NCBI RefSeq assembly: GCF_030816155.1
Contig: NZ_JAUSXR010000001.1
Location: 1,302,001 to 1,366,000 of the forward strand
DNA length: 64,000 nucleotides
From: Arthrobacter woluwensis
GTDB taxonomy: Bacteria > Actinomycetota > Actinomycetes > Actinomycetales > Micrococcaceae
Direction of reading: 5' to 3'
Both the position numbers and the translations under genes were made by a program. The notes under the pieces were generated by a model. It was not told where the DNA came from. It ran no database searches and was given only the letters and a program-made list of their open reading frames with translations. This document shows, piece after piece, positions 26,706 to 36,143 of the stretch (position 1 is the stretch's first letter; every line of letters begins with the position of its first letter).

Positions 26706-28409
26706 TTACAGTCCGAGGTCGCCCTCGAACGCGCCGCCTTCCAGACGGGCCTTGACCGTCTGGAGGAAGCGGCCGGCGTCGGCGCCGTCCACCAGGCGGT
26801 GATCGTAGGTCAGGCACAGGTACATCATGTGGCGGATGGCGATCGAGTCGTTGCCGTCCACATCGGTGACCACCATCGGGCGCTTGACGATCGCGCCGGT
26901 TCCGAGGATGGCGACCTGCGGCTGGTTGATGATCGGCGTGTCGAAGAGCGCGCCCACCGAACCGATGTTCGTGATGGAGAAGGTGCCGCCGGACAGCTCG
27001 TCCGGACCGATCTTCCCGCTGCGGGTGCGGTTGGCGACGTCGGCGATCTTGCCTGCCAGGCCGGCGAGATTCAGGTCACCCGCGTTCGACACGACGGGGA
27101 CCAGGAGGCCCTTGTCGGTGTCGACCGCGAAGGCCAGGTGCTCGGCGTTGTGGTAGGTGATCTGCTGAGTCTCTTCGTTGTACTCGGCGTTCAGCTTCGG
27201 GTGGGCCTTCAGCGCCTCGGCGACGGCCTTGGCGATGAACGGCAGGTACGTGAGGTTGACACCGTTGACGGCCTTGAAGTTGTTCTTGGCCGAGGCCCGC
27301 AGCTTGACGATGCGGGTCATGTCGATCTCGTGGACCTGGGTCAGCTGAGTCGACACTTCAAGAGACTCACGCATGCGGCGGGCGATGACCTGGCGGATGC
27401 GCGGGGCCTTCTCCGTGGTGCCGCGGAGCGAGGACGCTTCGACGGCGGGAGCGGCAGCGGGTGCGGCGGCAGCGGGAGCTGCTGCCGGAGCGGGAGCCGC
27501 GGCCTTCTTGGCCTCGATCGCCGCCTGGACGTCCTGCTTGCGGATGCGACCGCCGACACCGCTGCCGGAGACGGAAGCGAGGTCGATGCCGTTGTCCTTG
27601 GCGAGCTTGCGCACCAGCGGGGTGACGTAGGACTCGGCGTCGGACGGAGCAGCGGCGGGTGCGGGAGCGGCCGCCGGGGCCGGAGCGGCAGCAGGTGCCG
27701 GAGCCGGTGCTGCGGCGGGAGCGGGAGCAGCAGCGGGTGCGGGAGCCGGTGCCGCGGCCGGAGCTGCGGGAGCGGGGGCTGCGGCCGGAGCTGCGGCACC
27801 TGCGGCGCCGATGACGGCGAGGACGGAGCCCACTTCGGCGGTGTCATCCTCGTTCACGCGGATCTCCAGCAGAGTGCCGGCCACGGGGGACGGGATCTCG
27901 GTGTCGACCTTGTCGGTGGAGACCTCCAGGAGCGGCTCGTCGACCTCGACGGACTCGCCCACGGCCTTCAGCCAGCGGGTGACGGTGCCTTCGGTCACGG
28001 ACTCGCCCAGAGCGGGGAGGGTGACCTCGGTGCCCTCACCGGCGGGTGCGGCGGGAGCTTCTGCGGCAGGAGCGGCCTCGGCGGGCGCCGGAGCGGCCGG
28101 GGCCTCTGCGGCGGGCGCGGGAGCGGCTTCCTCGGCCGGGGCAGGCGCGGCAGGTGCCTCGCCGGAGCCCGAGCCGTCGCCGATGACGACCAGGGCGGCG
28201 CCGACCTCGGCGACCTCGTCCTCGGCGACCAGGATCTGCTCGATCACACCGGCGATCGGGGACGGGATCTCGGTGTCGACCTTGTCGGTGGAAACCTCCA
28301 GCAGCGGCTCGTCCACTTCGACGCGGTCGCCAACGGACTTCAGCCAGCGGGTGACGGTACCTTCCGTGACGCTCTCGCCGAGTGCGGGCAAGTTAACGGA
28401 TTCAGACAT
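26706..28409 (-). CDS. sucB: 2-oxoglutarate dehydrogenase E2, dihydrolipoamide succinyltransferase
   Basis: Core acyltransferase of a 2-oxoacid dehydrogenase complex. The 567 residues hold two lipoyl domains (about 1-80 and 120-200), each with the lipoylation site [10 protein letters not shown]. Ala/Pro-rich linkers follow, then a subunit-binding domain ([19 protein letters not shown], about 265-300) and the catalytic domain ending with the active-site [10 protein letters not shown]. In actinobacteria this E2 is shared by the pyruvate and 2-oxoglutarate complexes. It lies downstream of lpdA, with a hairpin between them. Confidence 0.94.
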   Translation of the reverse strand: MSESVNLPALGESVTEGTVTRWLKSVGDRVEVDEPLLEVSTDKVDTEIPSPIAGVIEQILVAEDEVAEVGAALVVIGDGSGSGEAPAAPAPAEEAAPAPAAEAPAAPAPAEAAPAAEAPAAPAGEGTEVTLPALGESVTEGTVTRWLKAVGESVEVDEPLLEVSTDKVDTEIPSPVAGTLLEIRVNEDDTAEVGSVLAVIGAAGAAAPAAAPAPAAPAAAPAPAPAAAPAPAAAPAPAPAAAPAPAAAPAPAAAPSDAESYVTPLVRKLAKDNGIDLASVSGSGVGGRIRKQDVQAAIEAKKAAAPAPAAAPAAAAPAAAPAVEASSLRGTTEKAPRIRQVIARRMRESLEVSTQLTQVHEIDMTRIVKLRASAKNNFKAVNGVNLTYLPFIAKAVAEALKAHPKLNAEYNEETQQITYHNAEHLAFAVDTDKGLLVPVVSNAGDLNLAGLAGKIADVANRTRSGKIGPDELSGGTFSITNIGSVGALFDTPIINQPQVAILGTGAIVKRPMVVTDVDGNDSIAIRHMMYLCLTYDHRLVDGADAGRFLQTVKARLEGGAFEGDLGL

Positions 28410-28492
28410 GTCGTCCCCGTTCTCCTTAGTGATCTAAATGCGGTGAAAATCTGGTGTGGGGGACCGGTCATTCGGAGAGGCCCTCCAGGGGT

Positions 28493-28525
28493 GGGCCGGG
28501 GTGCCTGTGGCAGGCGCCCCGGCCC
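28493..28525. terminator. Hairpin between lpdA and sucB
   Basis: 15-base arms at 28493-28507 and 28511-28525 pair with one G-U wobble around a 3-base loop. Located just after lpdA and 80 bp before sucB (minus strand), it could attenuate read-through and give the two genes different levels. Confidence 0.6.
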
Positions 28526-28532
28526 GGGGGTC

Positions 28533-29912
28533 TCAGCCGTGCAGTGGCTTTCCGGCCAGCGCCAGTGCGGCCTCGCCGAGGGATTCGTTCTGCGTCGGGT
28601 GGGCGTGGATCAGGGTGGCGACATCCTCCGGGAACGCCTCCCAGTTCACGATGAGCTGGGCCTCGCCGACCTGCTCGCCGAAGCGGCCGCCGATGCCGGT
28701 CACACCGACGATCGGGCCGTTCTTCACGCGGATCATCTTGACGATGCCCGAAGTGCCCAGGATGGAGGACTTGCCGTTGCCGGCCAGGTTGTACTCCTGG
28801 GTCTCGATGTTGTCCTTGCCGAACTTCTCCTCGGCCTTGGGCTGGGAGTAGCCCACGGACATGATCTCCGGCTCGCAGAAGGTGACCTTCGGGATGTTGA
28901 CATCCTCGACGACCACCGGGTTCAGACCGGCGATCTCCTCGGCGACGAAGATGCCCTGCTGGTAGCCGCGGTGGGCCAGCTGCACGCCGGGGACGATGTC
29001 GCCGATCGCGTAGATGTTGCCGACGCCGGTGTGCAGGCGCTCGTTGGTGATGACGAAGCCGCGGTCCAGAGTGACGCCCTGCTCGGCGAAGCCGAAGCCT
29101 TCGGTGACGGGGCCACGGCCCACGGCGACGAGCACGATGTCGGCGGAGACGGACGTGCCGTCAGCCAGGGTGACGGTGGCCTGGTTCTCGTCCTGCTCGA
29201 CCTTCTCGAAGAAGACGCCGGTCTTGAACTTGATGCCCTTCTTCTTGAACTCGCGCTCCAGGACCTTGATGATCGCGGGGTCCTCGTTCGGGACCAGGGA
29301 GGGCAGGCCCTCCACGATGGTGACGTCCACGCCGAACGAGTTCCACATGGAGGCGAACTCGACGCCGATCACGCCGCCGCCCAGGACGATGGCGGAGGAG
29401 GGCAGCTCGCCCATCTCGAGGGCCTCGGTGGAGGTGATGACCCGGCCGCCGATCTGCAGGCCCATGGTCTTGGAGGTGGAACCGGTGGCGAGGATGATGT
29501 TCTTGCCCTTGTACGGGACCCCATCGACGGTGATGGTGTCCGGTGCGGTGAGCTGGCCTTCGCCCTCGATGACGTTGACCTTCTTCATCTTGAGAAGACC
29601 GGTCAGGCCCTTGTGCTTGCCGGCGACGATGCCGTTCTTGTGATCGCGGACCTTGCCCAGGTCGATCGAGTCGAGCGTGGTGTTCACGCCGTACTTGGCG
29701 CCTTCACGGGCGTTGTCGGCGAGTTCAGCCGAGTGCAGGTACGCCTTCGTGGGAATACAGCCGGTGTGCAGGCAGGTGCCGCCCAGCTTGGCCCGCTCCA
29801 CGAGGCCCACCGTCATGCCCAGCTCCGTCGCGCGGATGGCTGCGGAATAGCCCGCGCTGCCGCCGCCGAGGACGAGGATGTCGAATTCTTGCGCAGTTGC
29901 CGCTTCGGCCAC
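28533..29912 (-). CDS. lpdA: Dihydrolipoyl dehydrogenase (E3)
   Basis: FAD enzyme that reoxidises dihydrolipoyl groups of the E2 subunits with NAD+. The product has 459 residues. It has the FAD-binding VLGGGSAGYSAAIRA, redox pair GTCLHTGCIPTK near residue 43, the NAD-binding VLGGGVIGVEFASMW near 186, and the C-terminal dimer-interface HAHPTQNES with the catalytic His. The start is GTG 29912 after AGGGAGC. A CATAAT -10-like element lies at 29987-29982 upstream. Confidence 0.96.
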   Translation of the reverse strand: MAEAATAQEFDILVLGGGSAGYSAAIRATELGMTVGLVERAKLGGTCLHTGCIPTKAYLHSAELADNAREGAKYGVNTTLDSIDLGKVRDHKNGIVAGKHKGLTGLLKMKKVNVIEGEGQLTAPDTITVDGVPYKGKNIILATGSTSKTMGLQIGGRVITSTEALEMGELPSSAIVLGGGVIGVEFASMWNSFGVDVTIVEGLPSLVPNEDPAIIKVLEREFKKKGIKFKTGVFFEKVEQDENQATVTLADGTSVSADIVLVAVGRGPVTEGFGFAEQGVTLDRGFVITNERLHTGVGNIYAIGDIVPGVQLAHRGYQQGIFVAEEIAGLNPVVVEDVNIPKVTFCEPEIMSVGYSQPKAEEKFGKDNIETQEYNLAGNGKSSILGTSGIVKMIRVKNGPIVGVTGIGGRFGEQVGEAQLIVNWEAFPEDVATLIHAHPTQNESLGEAALALAGKPLHG

Positions 29913-30104
29913 GTGGACGCTCCCTGAATTGTCGAGACGGTGCCGGTCGGCACCCTCTGGTCTGGAACTTTTCCTGCCGCGATTATGCCAGCAGGTCGGG
30001 TTCTTCTGCAGTGGTCATGCTTTTGTGACTGCCTGGGAAACAGCCACAGAGCCATTCGCTTTCACCTTAGCGTCACCCTCAACCATGGTGCACCTTAAAG
30101 GGCT

Positions 30105-30174
30105 CCGGCGCGGCGACCTTGTGCTGTGACTCACGTTCATTTAATGAACGGTGGTCAGAAAGTCGCCGCGCCGG
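30105..30174. terminator. Nested hairpin between pepA and lpdA
   Basis: 13-bp perfect outer arms (30105-30117 with 30162-30174) enclose a second inverted repeat, CGTTCAT-tta-ATGAACG at 30134-30150. It follows the pepA stop on the minus strand and probably terminates pepA. The AT-rich inner palindrome is unusual here and could also be a protein-binding site for the lpdA promoter region (29913-30104), which is otherwise featureless. Confidence 0.55.
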
Positions 30175-30187
30175 GGGTGCGGACCGA

Positions 30188-31726
30188 TCAGGAGGCCAGG
30201 CCCGCCACGTACTCGACGAGCGTGCGCACGGCGGTGCCGGTGGCCTTCTTCGGCGTGTAGCCGTAGGGGGAGCCGTTGTTGAACGACGGGCCTGCGATGT
30301 CGATGTGGGCCCAGGAGATGGTCTCGCCGGTGGCGTCCTCGCCGACGAACTCGCGCAGGAAGGCGGCGGCGGTCATCATGCCGCCGTGCCGCGCGCCGAT
30401 GTTGGCCAGATCGGCCACCTCGGAGTCGAGGCTCGGGCGCAATTCCTCGGGGATCGGCATGGGCCACATGAGTTCGCCGGCGGCATCCGCGGAGGCCTTC
30501 AGGGCCTCGGTCACGCCTTCGTCGCCCATGAGGCCGGCGGTCCGGTCGCCCAGGGCGATGAGCTGGGCGCCCGTGAGGGTCGCGACGTCGATCACCACAT
30601 CGGGCTGCTCCTGGCTCGCGGCCACGAGGCCGTCGGCCATGACGAGGCGGCCCTCGGCGTCGGTGTTCAGGACCTCCACGGTCTTGCCGCCGAAGATGGT
30701 CATGACGTCGGAGGGGCGCTGCGCGTTGCCACCGGGCATGTTCTCCGCGATGCAGAGCCATGCGGTGACCTTGGCGGGCAGGCCGAGCTCGGCGGCGGCG
30801 AGTGCGGCGTTGAGGACCGTGGCGGCGCCCGCCATGTCACTCTTCATCTCGTCCATGTTCGCCGGCGGCTTCAGGGAGATGCCACCGGTGTCGAAGGTGA
30901 TGCCCTTGCCGACCAGTGCCACGTGGGCCTGGGCCTTGGCGGGCGCGTATTCGACCTTGACCAGGCGCGGGGGCCGGGCCGAGCCCTTGCCGACGCCCAG
31001 GATGCCACCGAAGCCCTCCTTTTCCAGGCGCTTCTCGTCCCAGACGGTCACCTTGACGGGGAGCGACTTCGCCGCGTCCTTGGCCGCGGCCGCGAAGGAC
31101 TCGGGGTAGAGCGCGTTCGGCGGCTGGTTCACCAGGTCGCGGGTCGCGTTGACGTAGCGGCCGACGACGGCGGCCTTCTTCAGCACGGCCATCGCCGCCG
31201 GGCTGCCCGCGAGTTCGCTGTGGATGCGCACGGTGGTGACCGGGGCCTTCAGCCCTTCGCGGGTGGAGCGGTACTCGTGGAACGCGTAGGCGCCCAGAGC
31301 GGCGCCCTCGGCGATCGCGGCCAGGGCGGTCTCGTCCTGGGCAGGGAGGGCGAGCGTCACCGTGGAGGTTCCGGCGAGCTGGCGCACGGCCGAGCCGGCG
31401 GCGCGGCGGAGCGACTCGGCGTCGTCCTTCTTGCCCAGGCCCGCCAGGGCGATGACCTCTGCGCCCAGTTCCGGGACGCCCGGGAGCCGGTGGAGCTGAT
31501 CCGCGGCGCCGGTGACCCCGAGCAGGGCCAGGGAGGACTGGATGGCCTCGGACGCCTTGGCGCTCAGGGGGCTGGCGGCGAGTTCCGGGCCCTCCTTGCC
31601 CTGCCGGACGCCGATGACCACGACGTCGCTGGGCTTCTTCCGCAGATCGCCGCTGACTGTTTCAAGGGTGACTTCGTTGCTCTTGGCCACGAGTTCCTGC
31701 CTCACTTCTGGTGTACGGGTGGACAT
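30188..31726 (-). CDS. pepA: Leucyl aminopeptidase (M17)
   Basis: Cytosolic dizinc aminopeptidase that removes N-terminal residues from peptides. The product has 512 residues. The family signature NTDAEGRLVMADGL lies near residue 356 (metal ligands Asp and Glu plus catalytic Arg), and KGITFDTGG near residue 278 contains the other catalytic Lys and an Asp ligand. ATG 31726 is preceded by AAGG at very short distance. It is divergent from the PAC2 gene. Together with tricorn it forms a peptide-degradation capacity in this region, though the genes are unlinked. Confidence 0.95.
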   Translation of the reverse strand: MSTRTPEVRQELVAKSNEVTLETVSGDLRKKPSDVVVIGVRQGKEGPELAASPLSAKASEAIQSSLALLGVTGAADQLHRLPGVPELGAEVIALAGLGKKDDAESLRRAAGSAVRQLAGTSTVTLALPAQDETALAAIAEGAALGAYAFHEYRSTREGLKAPVTTVRIHSELAGSPAAMAVLKKAAVVGRYVNATRDLVNQPPNALYPESFAAAAKDAAKSLPVKVTVWDEKRLEKEGFGGILGVGKGSARPPRLVKVEYAPAKAQAHVALVGKGITFDTGGISLKPPANMDEMKSDMAGAATVLNAALAAAELGLPAKVTAWLCIAENMPGGNAQRPSDVMTIFGGKTVEVLNTDAEGRLVMADGLVAASQEQPDVVIDVATLTGAQLIALGDRTAGLMGDEGVTEALKASADAAGELMWPMPIPEELRPSLDSEVADLANIGARHGGMMTAAAFLREFVGEDATGETISWAHIDIAGPSFNNGSPYGYTPKKATGTAVRTLVEYVAGLAS

Positions 31727-31744
31727 CCTTGTCGCACATGTTCA

Positions 31745-31777
31745 ATGGTGCGGACGCAATGTGGCGTCCTTCACCAT
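31745..31777. promoter_or_regulatory. 33-bp interrupted palindrome upstream of pepA
   Basis: ATGGTG (31745-31750) and GGACGC (31752-31757) are mirrored by GCGTCC (31764-31769) and CACCAT (31772-31777). It lies 18 bp upstream of the pepA start in the divergent pepA/PAC2 region. It could be an operator or a hairpin in the pepA leader. Confidence 0.4.
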
Positions 31778-31903
31778 CTAAGATCGTAGCCCGTGACACC
31801 GGGGGACGGGCTGTGCGGGAATGCAAGGGCCGCCCCGAACGTTGAGCAGTAAATCAATCAGGACGACGATCGCCGGCCGGGGCCGGATGGTGTGGAGGGT
31901 ACT

Positions 31904-32935
31904 TTGTTCGACCAGACGTATGGAGCGCTGCTGGATCCTGCCGGGCTCTACCGTGCGGACGACGAGCTTCTGCAGGACGGGTCTCTGAAGGGGCTGAACC
32001 TGCTCATGGCCTTCACCGGATTCGCCGACGCCGGTCACGTGGTCCGGCAGATCTCCGCTGAGCTGCTCGACTCTCCGTCGGTGCGCCCTGTCGCCGTTTT
32101 CGACGCCGACCAGCTCCTCGACTACCGCTCGCGGCGTCCTCACCTCACGTTCGCCGAGGACCACCTGCAGGACTACGCGCCGCCGCGGCTCGCGCTGTAC
32201 GTGCTGGAGGATCCGCTCGGCACGCCCTTCCTCTTCCTGGCGGGCTTCGAGCCCGACCTCCAGTGGGAGCGCTTCGCCCGTGCGGTGGTGAGCCTCGTCG
32301 AGCAGCTCGACGTGAACCTGGTGACCTGGGTCCACGCGATCCCCATGCCGGTGCCGCACACCCGTCCCGTGGGCGTGACCGTGCACGGCAACCGGCCCGA
32401 GCTCATCGAGGGCATCTCGGTGTGGCGGCCGACCGTCGAATTCCCCGCCGCGATCGGGCATGTCCTGGAACTGAAGTTGATCGCCGCGAAGCGCAATGTG
32501 GCGGGGTACGTGATCCATGTGCCGCACTACGTCGCCGACGCGGAGTACCCGCAGGCCGCCGTCGCCGGCATGGAATACCTGGGCGCCGCCGCGAACCTCA
32601 TGCTGCCGTCCGACCGCTTGCGGGAGGTGGCCCGGGATGTCGCCCGGCAGATCGCCGAACAGGTGGAGGCCAGCGAGGACGTGCAGCAGGTGGTGCGCAA
32701 CCTTGAAGAGCGGTACGACCAGCACAGCGAGAACACCGTGCGCCGCTCCCTGCTCGCGGACGAGAATGACGAGCTGCCCAGCGCCGAATCCCTCGGCGCC
32801 GCGGTGGAGGCGTACCTGGCGCAGGAACTGCTGAGCCAGGATGACGACGACGCCGGGCCCGGAAGCGGTCCGGACGCCGGCAGCGACGCTGAAGACGGCA
32901 CGGCGGGCCGCGGCCACCAGCCCGGCGGCGCCTGA
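31904..32935 (+). CDS. PAC2 family protein
   Basis: A 343-residue actinobacterial PAC2 protein, related in fold to proteasome-assembly chaperone 2. The signature LMAFTGFADAGHVVRQI is near residue 26. A C-terminal helical region and an acidic tail (DDDDAGPGSG) follow. I prefer TTG 31904 because GGAGGG ends five bases before it; the upstream GTG at 31892 has no ribosome site. Function in bacteria is unknown. The gene stands before the MFS transporter on the same strand. Confidence 0.85.
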   Translation: MFDQTYGALLDPAGLYRADDELLQDGSLKGLNLLMAFTGFADAGHVVRQISAELLDSPSVRPVAVFDADQLLDYRSRRPHLTFAEDHLQDYAPPRLALYVLEDPLGTPFLFLAGFEPDLQWERFARAVVSLVEQLDVNLVTWVHAIPMPVPHTRPVGVTVHGNRPELIEGISVWRPTVEFPAAIGHVLELKLIAAKRNVAGYVIHVPHYVADAEYPQAAVAGMEYLGAAANLMLPSDRLREVARDVARQIAEQVEASEDVQQVVRNLEERYDQHSENTVRRSLLADENDELPSAESLGAAVEAYLAQELLSQDDDDAGPGSGPDAGSDAEDGTAGRGHQPGGA

Positions 32936-33043
32936 GCGGGGGAGATTTTTCGGACGCCGTGAGCAGGGCGTGACCCGGCCTTCACGGGGCCGCGTGGAGC
33001 ACGCCCGGCCGTGTGCGTGAAACCCATGCGGAAGAATGGACCC

Positions 33044-34351
33044 GTGAGCAGCGTGCGTTCGTGGGTGATGTGGGGTATCGGAGTCTTCGCGTATCTGGTG
33101 GCGGTGACACAGCGGACGTCCTTCGGCATCGCGGGCCTGGAAGCCACCGACCGGTTCCATGCCAGCGCCGCCGCGATCTCCGCCTTCTCGGTGCTCCAGC
33201 TCCTCGTGTACGCCGGTCTCCAGATCCCGGTGGGCGTCCTGGTGGACCGTCTCGGCCCCCGCAACATGATCGCCATGGGCGCCTTCCTCATGTTCCTGGG
33301 GCAGGCGCAGCTCGCGGCCGCGGACTCGGTCGCGGCCGGCGTCGTCGGACGCGTGCTGGTGGGCGCCGGTGACGCCGCGACCTTCGTCTCCGTGCTGCGG
33401 CTGATCCCGGCCTGGTTCCCGGCCCGCACCGTGCCGCTCATGACCCAGTTCACCGGAATGGTGGGTCAGCTCGGCCAACTGGTCAGCGTCATACCCTTCG
33501 CCTGGCTCCTGCACTCGACGGCCTGGACTCCGGCCTTCCTGTCGCTGGCGGGACTGTCCGCGCTCGCCTGTGTCCTGGTGGTCGCCCTGCTCCGGGACAG
33601 GCCGCACGGCCGGGCGCGGCCGCAGTCCACGGGTGGGATGAAGGAGATCGGCCACGCCCTGGCCGAGTCCTGGCGCGAACCCGGCACACGACTGGGCCTG
33701 TGGAGCCACTTCACCACGCCGTTCGCCGGGACCGTCTTCGCGATGGCCTGGGGCTATCCGTTCCTGATCTCGGCCGAGGGCCTGGACCGGGGGACCGCTT
33801 CGGCCGTCATGAGTCTCTTCGTCCTGGTGGCCATGGTCTCCGGACCCTTCTTCGGCCGGTTCGTGTCCCTGCACCCGGTCCGGCGGTCCTCCATGGTTCT
33901 CCTGGTCTCCCTGGTGACGGGCGCCGGCTGGCTGGCCGTGCTCCTGTGGCCGGGACGCGCCCCGCTCTGGCTCCTCATCACTCTGGTGGTGGTCATGGGG
34001 ATCGGTGGTCCGGCGTCGATGATCGGCTTCGACTTCGCACGGACCTCCAATCCGGTGGAGAGGATCGGCACGGCCACCGGGATCGTCAATGTCGGCGGTT
34101 TCGTGGCGGCACTCCTGAGCATGTATGTGATCGGTCTGGTGCTGGACCTCCTGAACGCCAGTGGTTTCTCCCACGGGGAGCTGTACGGCCTGGAACCCTT
34201 CAGGATCGCGATGTCCACCCAGCTGATCTTTCTTCTGGTGGGCATGGTCGCGGTGGCCGTGGTGCGGAGGAGGGCCCGTCAGGCCGCGGGGATCTCGCCG
34301 CGGCCCCTGGCCCGGGTGCTCTGGGAGCGTTCGCGGGGCGGCAACCGCTGA
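33044..34351 (+). CDS. MFS transporter
   Basis: About 435 residues with twelve predicted membrane helices of the major facilitator superfamily. The A-loop between helices 2 and 3, GVLVDRLGPRNM, matches the MFS signature. The start is GTG 33044, preceded by AAGAAT six bases upstream (leaderless type); an alternative GTG at 33011 adds 11 residues. The substrate is not predictable; resemblance is to nitrate/cyanate-type or sugar-phosphate-type antiporters in general outline only. Confidence 0.87.
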   Translation: MSSVRSWVMWGIGVFAYLVAVTQRTSFGIAGLEATDRFHASAAAISAFSVLQLLVYAGLQIPVGVLVDRLGPRNMIAMGAFLMFLGQAQLAAADSVAAGVVGRVLVGAGDAATFVSVLRLIPAWFPARTVPLMTQFTGMVGQLGQLVSVIPFAWLLHSTAWTPAFLSLAGLSALACVLVVALLRDRPHGRARPQSTGGMKEIGHALAESWREPGTRLGLWSHFTTPFAGTVFAMAWGYPFLISAEGLDRGTASAVMSLFVLVAMVSGPFFGRFVSLHPVRRSSMVLLVSLVTGAGWLAVLLWPGRAPLWLLITLVVVMGIGGPASMIGFDFARTSNPVERIGTATGIVNVGGFVAALLSMYVIGLVLDLLNASGFSHGELYGLEPFRIAMSTQLIFLLVGMVAVAVVRRRARQAAGISPRPLARVLWERSRGGNR

Positions 34352-34476
34352 TCCCGGCGCACGACGGGTGCCCGGAGCCGGCGTGGGCGCCGGCTCCACA
34401 GATCCTCCGGTGCGTCCCGTCCACATAGCGGTGTTCGGCGCTCCCACCCCTCTCTTTCCACGGGGAAAGTGGGTCC

Positions 34477-35835
34477 ATGAGCATTGCATCGCTGACCGCC
34501 CGTGGGCCGGAAGACATCCTGGCCTACATCCCCCATGCCATCGGATTCTGGCCCCGGGATTCCCTCGTCTGTCTGACCGCCCGGTCCGGCCGGATCGGCG
34601 CCACTCTTCGTGTCGACCTGCCGGCCCGTGACCTCCGGGGGGACGCGCTGCTGAGGTATGTGCGTGCGGTTCTCAGCTACCTGGAGCATGACTCCTCGGC
34701 TGACAGCACGTTCGTCGCGATGTTCCAGGACACCGGCGTGGCGGGAGTCCGTGGCGAGCGGGCCGAACTCATGGCGCTCCTGGCCTGGGTGCTGGGTCAA
34801 GCGGGCCGTCCCGTGCATGAGCTGTGGCTCGTGGGGACGGACGGGTGGAACGGTTCGGGCTGCCGCGGCGCCGAGTGTTCGCTCACCGGGGAGGGCCCCT
34901 GTGAGGTGGACGCAGCGCATCCGCTGGACCTGATCCGCGACTCCCGCCTGGCAGCCGAACTCGTGTTCCAGGGCAGCGCGGTCGATCCCCATCCGGGGAG
35001 GCCTTTCCCACCGCAGAGACAGGAGTCCCCGGGAGATCCAGGCCCGTCGACCGGTCCGCACGATCATCCCGCCTCGACGGCGGTCGCCGACGACGCGCCG
35101 CTGGACCAGCCGAGCCTGGCCGAAGCGCTGGATTTCTGGGAGCCGTATCTCGACGGCACGGCATCTCTCGTCAGCGCAGCATCCCCTGACGGCACTGCCC
35201 TTCGTGACAGCACTGCGTTTCCTGACAGTTCCATGGCTTCTGACCGCGTTGCGTCTCTGTCCCGCGCACTGTGCCACACCCTCGAGATCCCGGCCGTCCG
35301 GGACGCGGTCTATGTGTCCGCAGGGTCTTCATGGAGCATCGCGTTTCAGGGCGGGCGAGCCGCTGCGGCGGTCCTGGCCGATGCCATCGGTTCTGAGGCG
35401 GCCCACGGACCGGAACCGGACGAGGGCGAGAATCCGCGATCGCCGGCCGGGCAGGACTTCATCCCGTGGCTGGGGGCTTTCGGTGATGTGTTCCTTGCTG
35501 AGAGTGGGACGGGACCTGATTGGGACCGGATGAATCACTTCGCCACCATTCTCCAGAACCTGCTCCATCAGGCGGGGGACCGCCCTCCGGCGGGCGTGCT
35601 CACCGGGCTGGCCTGGGTGGAATGGTGCCGTGGGAGAGGCAGTCAGGCCTCCGCGTTGCTGGACCAGGCGCTCGTGGTGGAGCCGGGTCACCGCTTGGCG
35701 TCGCTGCTCAACCGGGCGATTCTGAGCGGTGCCCTCAGCGGGTGGGCGAGCCGGCGCCACAGCAGTTGGAGACGGCCCCTGGACCGACCGGTCAGCGGGG
35801 TGGACACGCAAGCGACGCCGGACGCGGAGGAGTGA
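34477..35835 (+). CDS. DUF4192 domain-containing protein
   Basis: A 452-residue protein opening with LTARGPEDILAYIPHAIGFW and DSLVCLTARSGRIGATLRVDLP, characteristic of actinobacterial DUF4192. A linker at about residues 165-250 is poorly conserved and low-complexity. The C-terminal half has two TPR-like helices including LTGLAWVEWCRGRGSQASALLDQAL. Function is unknown. It is often found close to the sigma factor gene, as here, but no functional link is established. Confidence 0.82.
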   Translation: MSIASLTARGPEDILAYIPHAIGFWPRDSLVCLTARSGRIGATLRVDLPARDLRGDALLRYVRAVLSYLEHDSSADSTFVAMFQDTGVAGVRGERAELMALLAWVLGQAGRPVHELWLVGTDGWNGSGCRGAECSLTGEGPCEVDAAHPLDLIRDSRLAAELVFQGSAVDPHPGRPFPPQRQESPGDPGPSTGPHDHPASTAVADDAPLDQPSLAEALDFWEPYLDGTASLVSAASPDGTALRDSTAFPDSSMASDRVASLSRALCHTLEIPAVRDAVYVSAGSSWSIAFQGGRAAAAVLADAIGSEAAHGPEPDEGENPRSPAGQDFIPWLGAFGDVFLAESGTGPDWDRMNHFATILQNLLHQAGDRPPAGVLTGLAWVEWCRGRGSQASALLDQALVVEPGHRLASLLNRAILSGALSGWASRRHSSWRRPLDRPVSGVDTQATPDAEE

Positions 35836-35867
35836 GGCCCGGTCTCCGTCGTGTGGTGAAGAACACC

Positions 35868-35895
35868 TTGAAGCTGGCCGGGAAAAGGGTATCCT
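35868..35895 (+). promoter_or_regulatory. Promoter upstream of the sigA gene
   Basis: TTGAAG (35868-35873) and TATCCT (35890-35895), 16 bp apart, form a housekeeping-type promoter. The predicted leader runs about 240 nt to the GTG at 36144. It includes small stem-loops (for example CTGCC-gct-GGCAG at about 36061) but nothing I can identify as a known riboswitch. This accounts for the 308-bp gap after the DUF4192 gene. Confidence 0.5.
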
Positions 35896-36143
35896 TCCGG
35901 TCGGTGCTACGGGACGCCTCGATTTCGTGAGAGACTAGTAGCCGAGACCCGGTTGGGTCCGTGAACTTGAAGGTTGTTCAGTCGAAGTCGTTGAAAACTT
36001 CGGGGAACAATCACCAGGCCGGTGGCGTTGTCTTAGACAGGCTCTGCTGGTCCGGAGTAACTGCCGCTGGCAGCACGGACTTGACAGGGTCATAGTGGTG
36101 TTGCCCTCCGGGACACCGCCAGGCGCTGCTAGAAAGGGTTTCT

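Noticed and set aside
26655..29927. 1090-residue reading frame antisense to sucB and lpdA
   Set aside because: It is a GC-codon shadow of two clearly identified genes, with Gly/Asp/Val-rich text and no motif.
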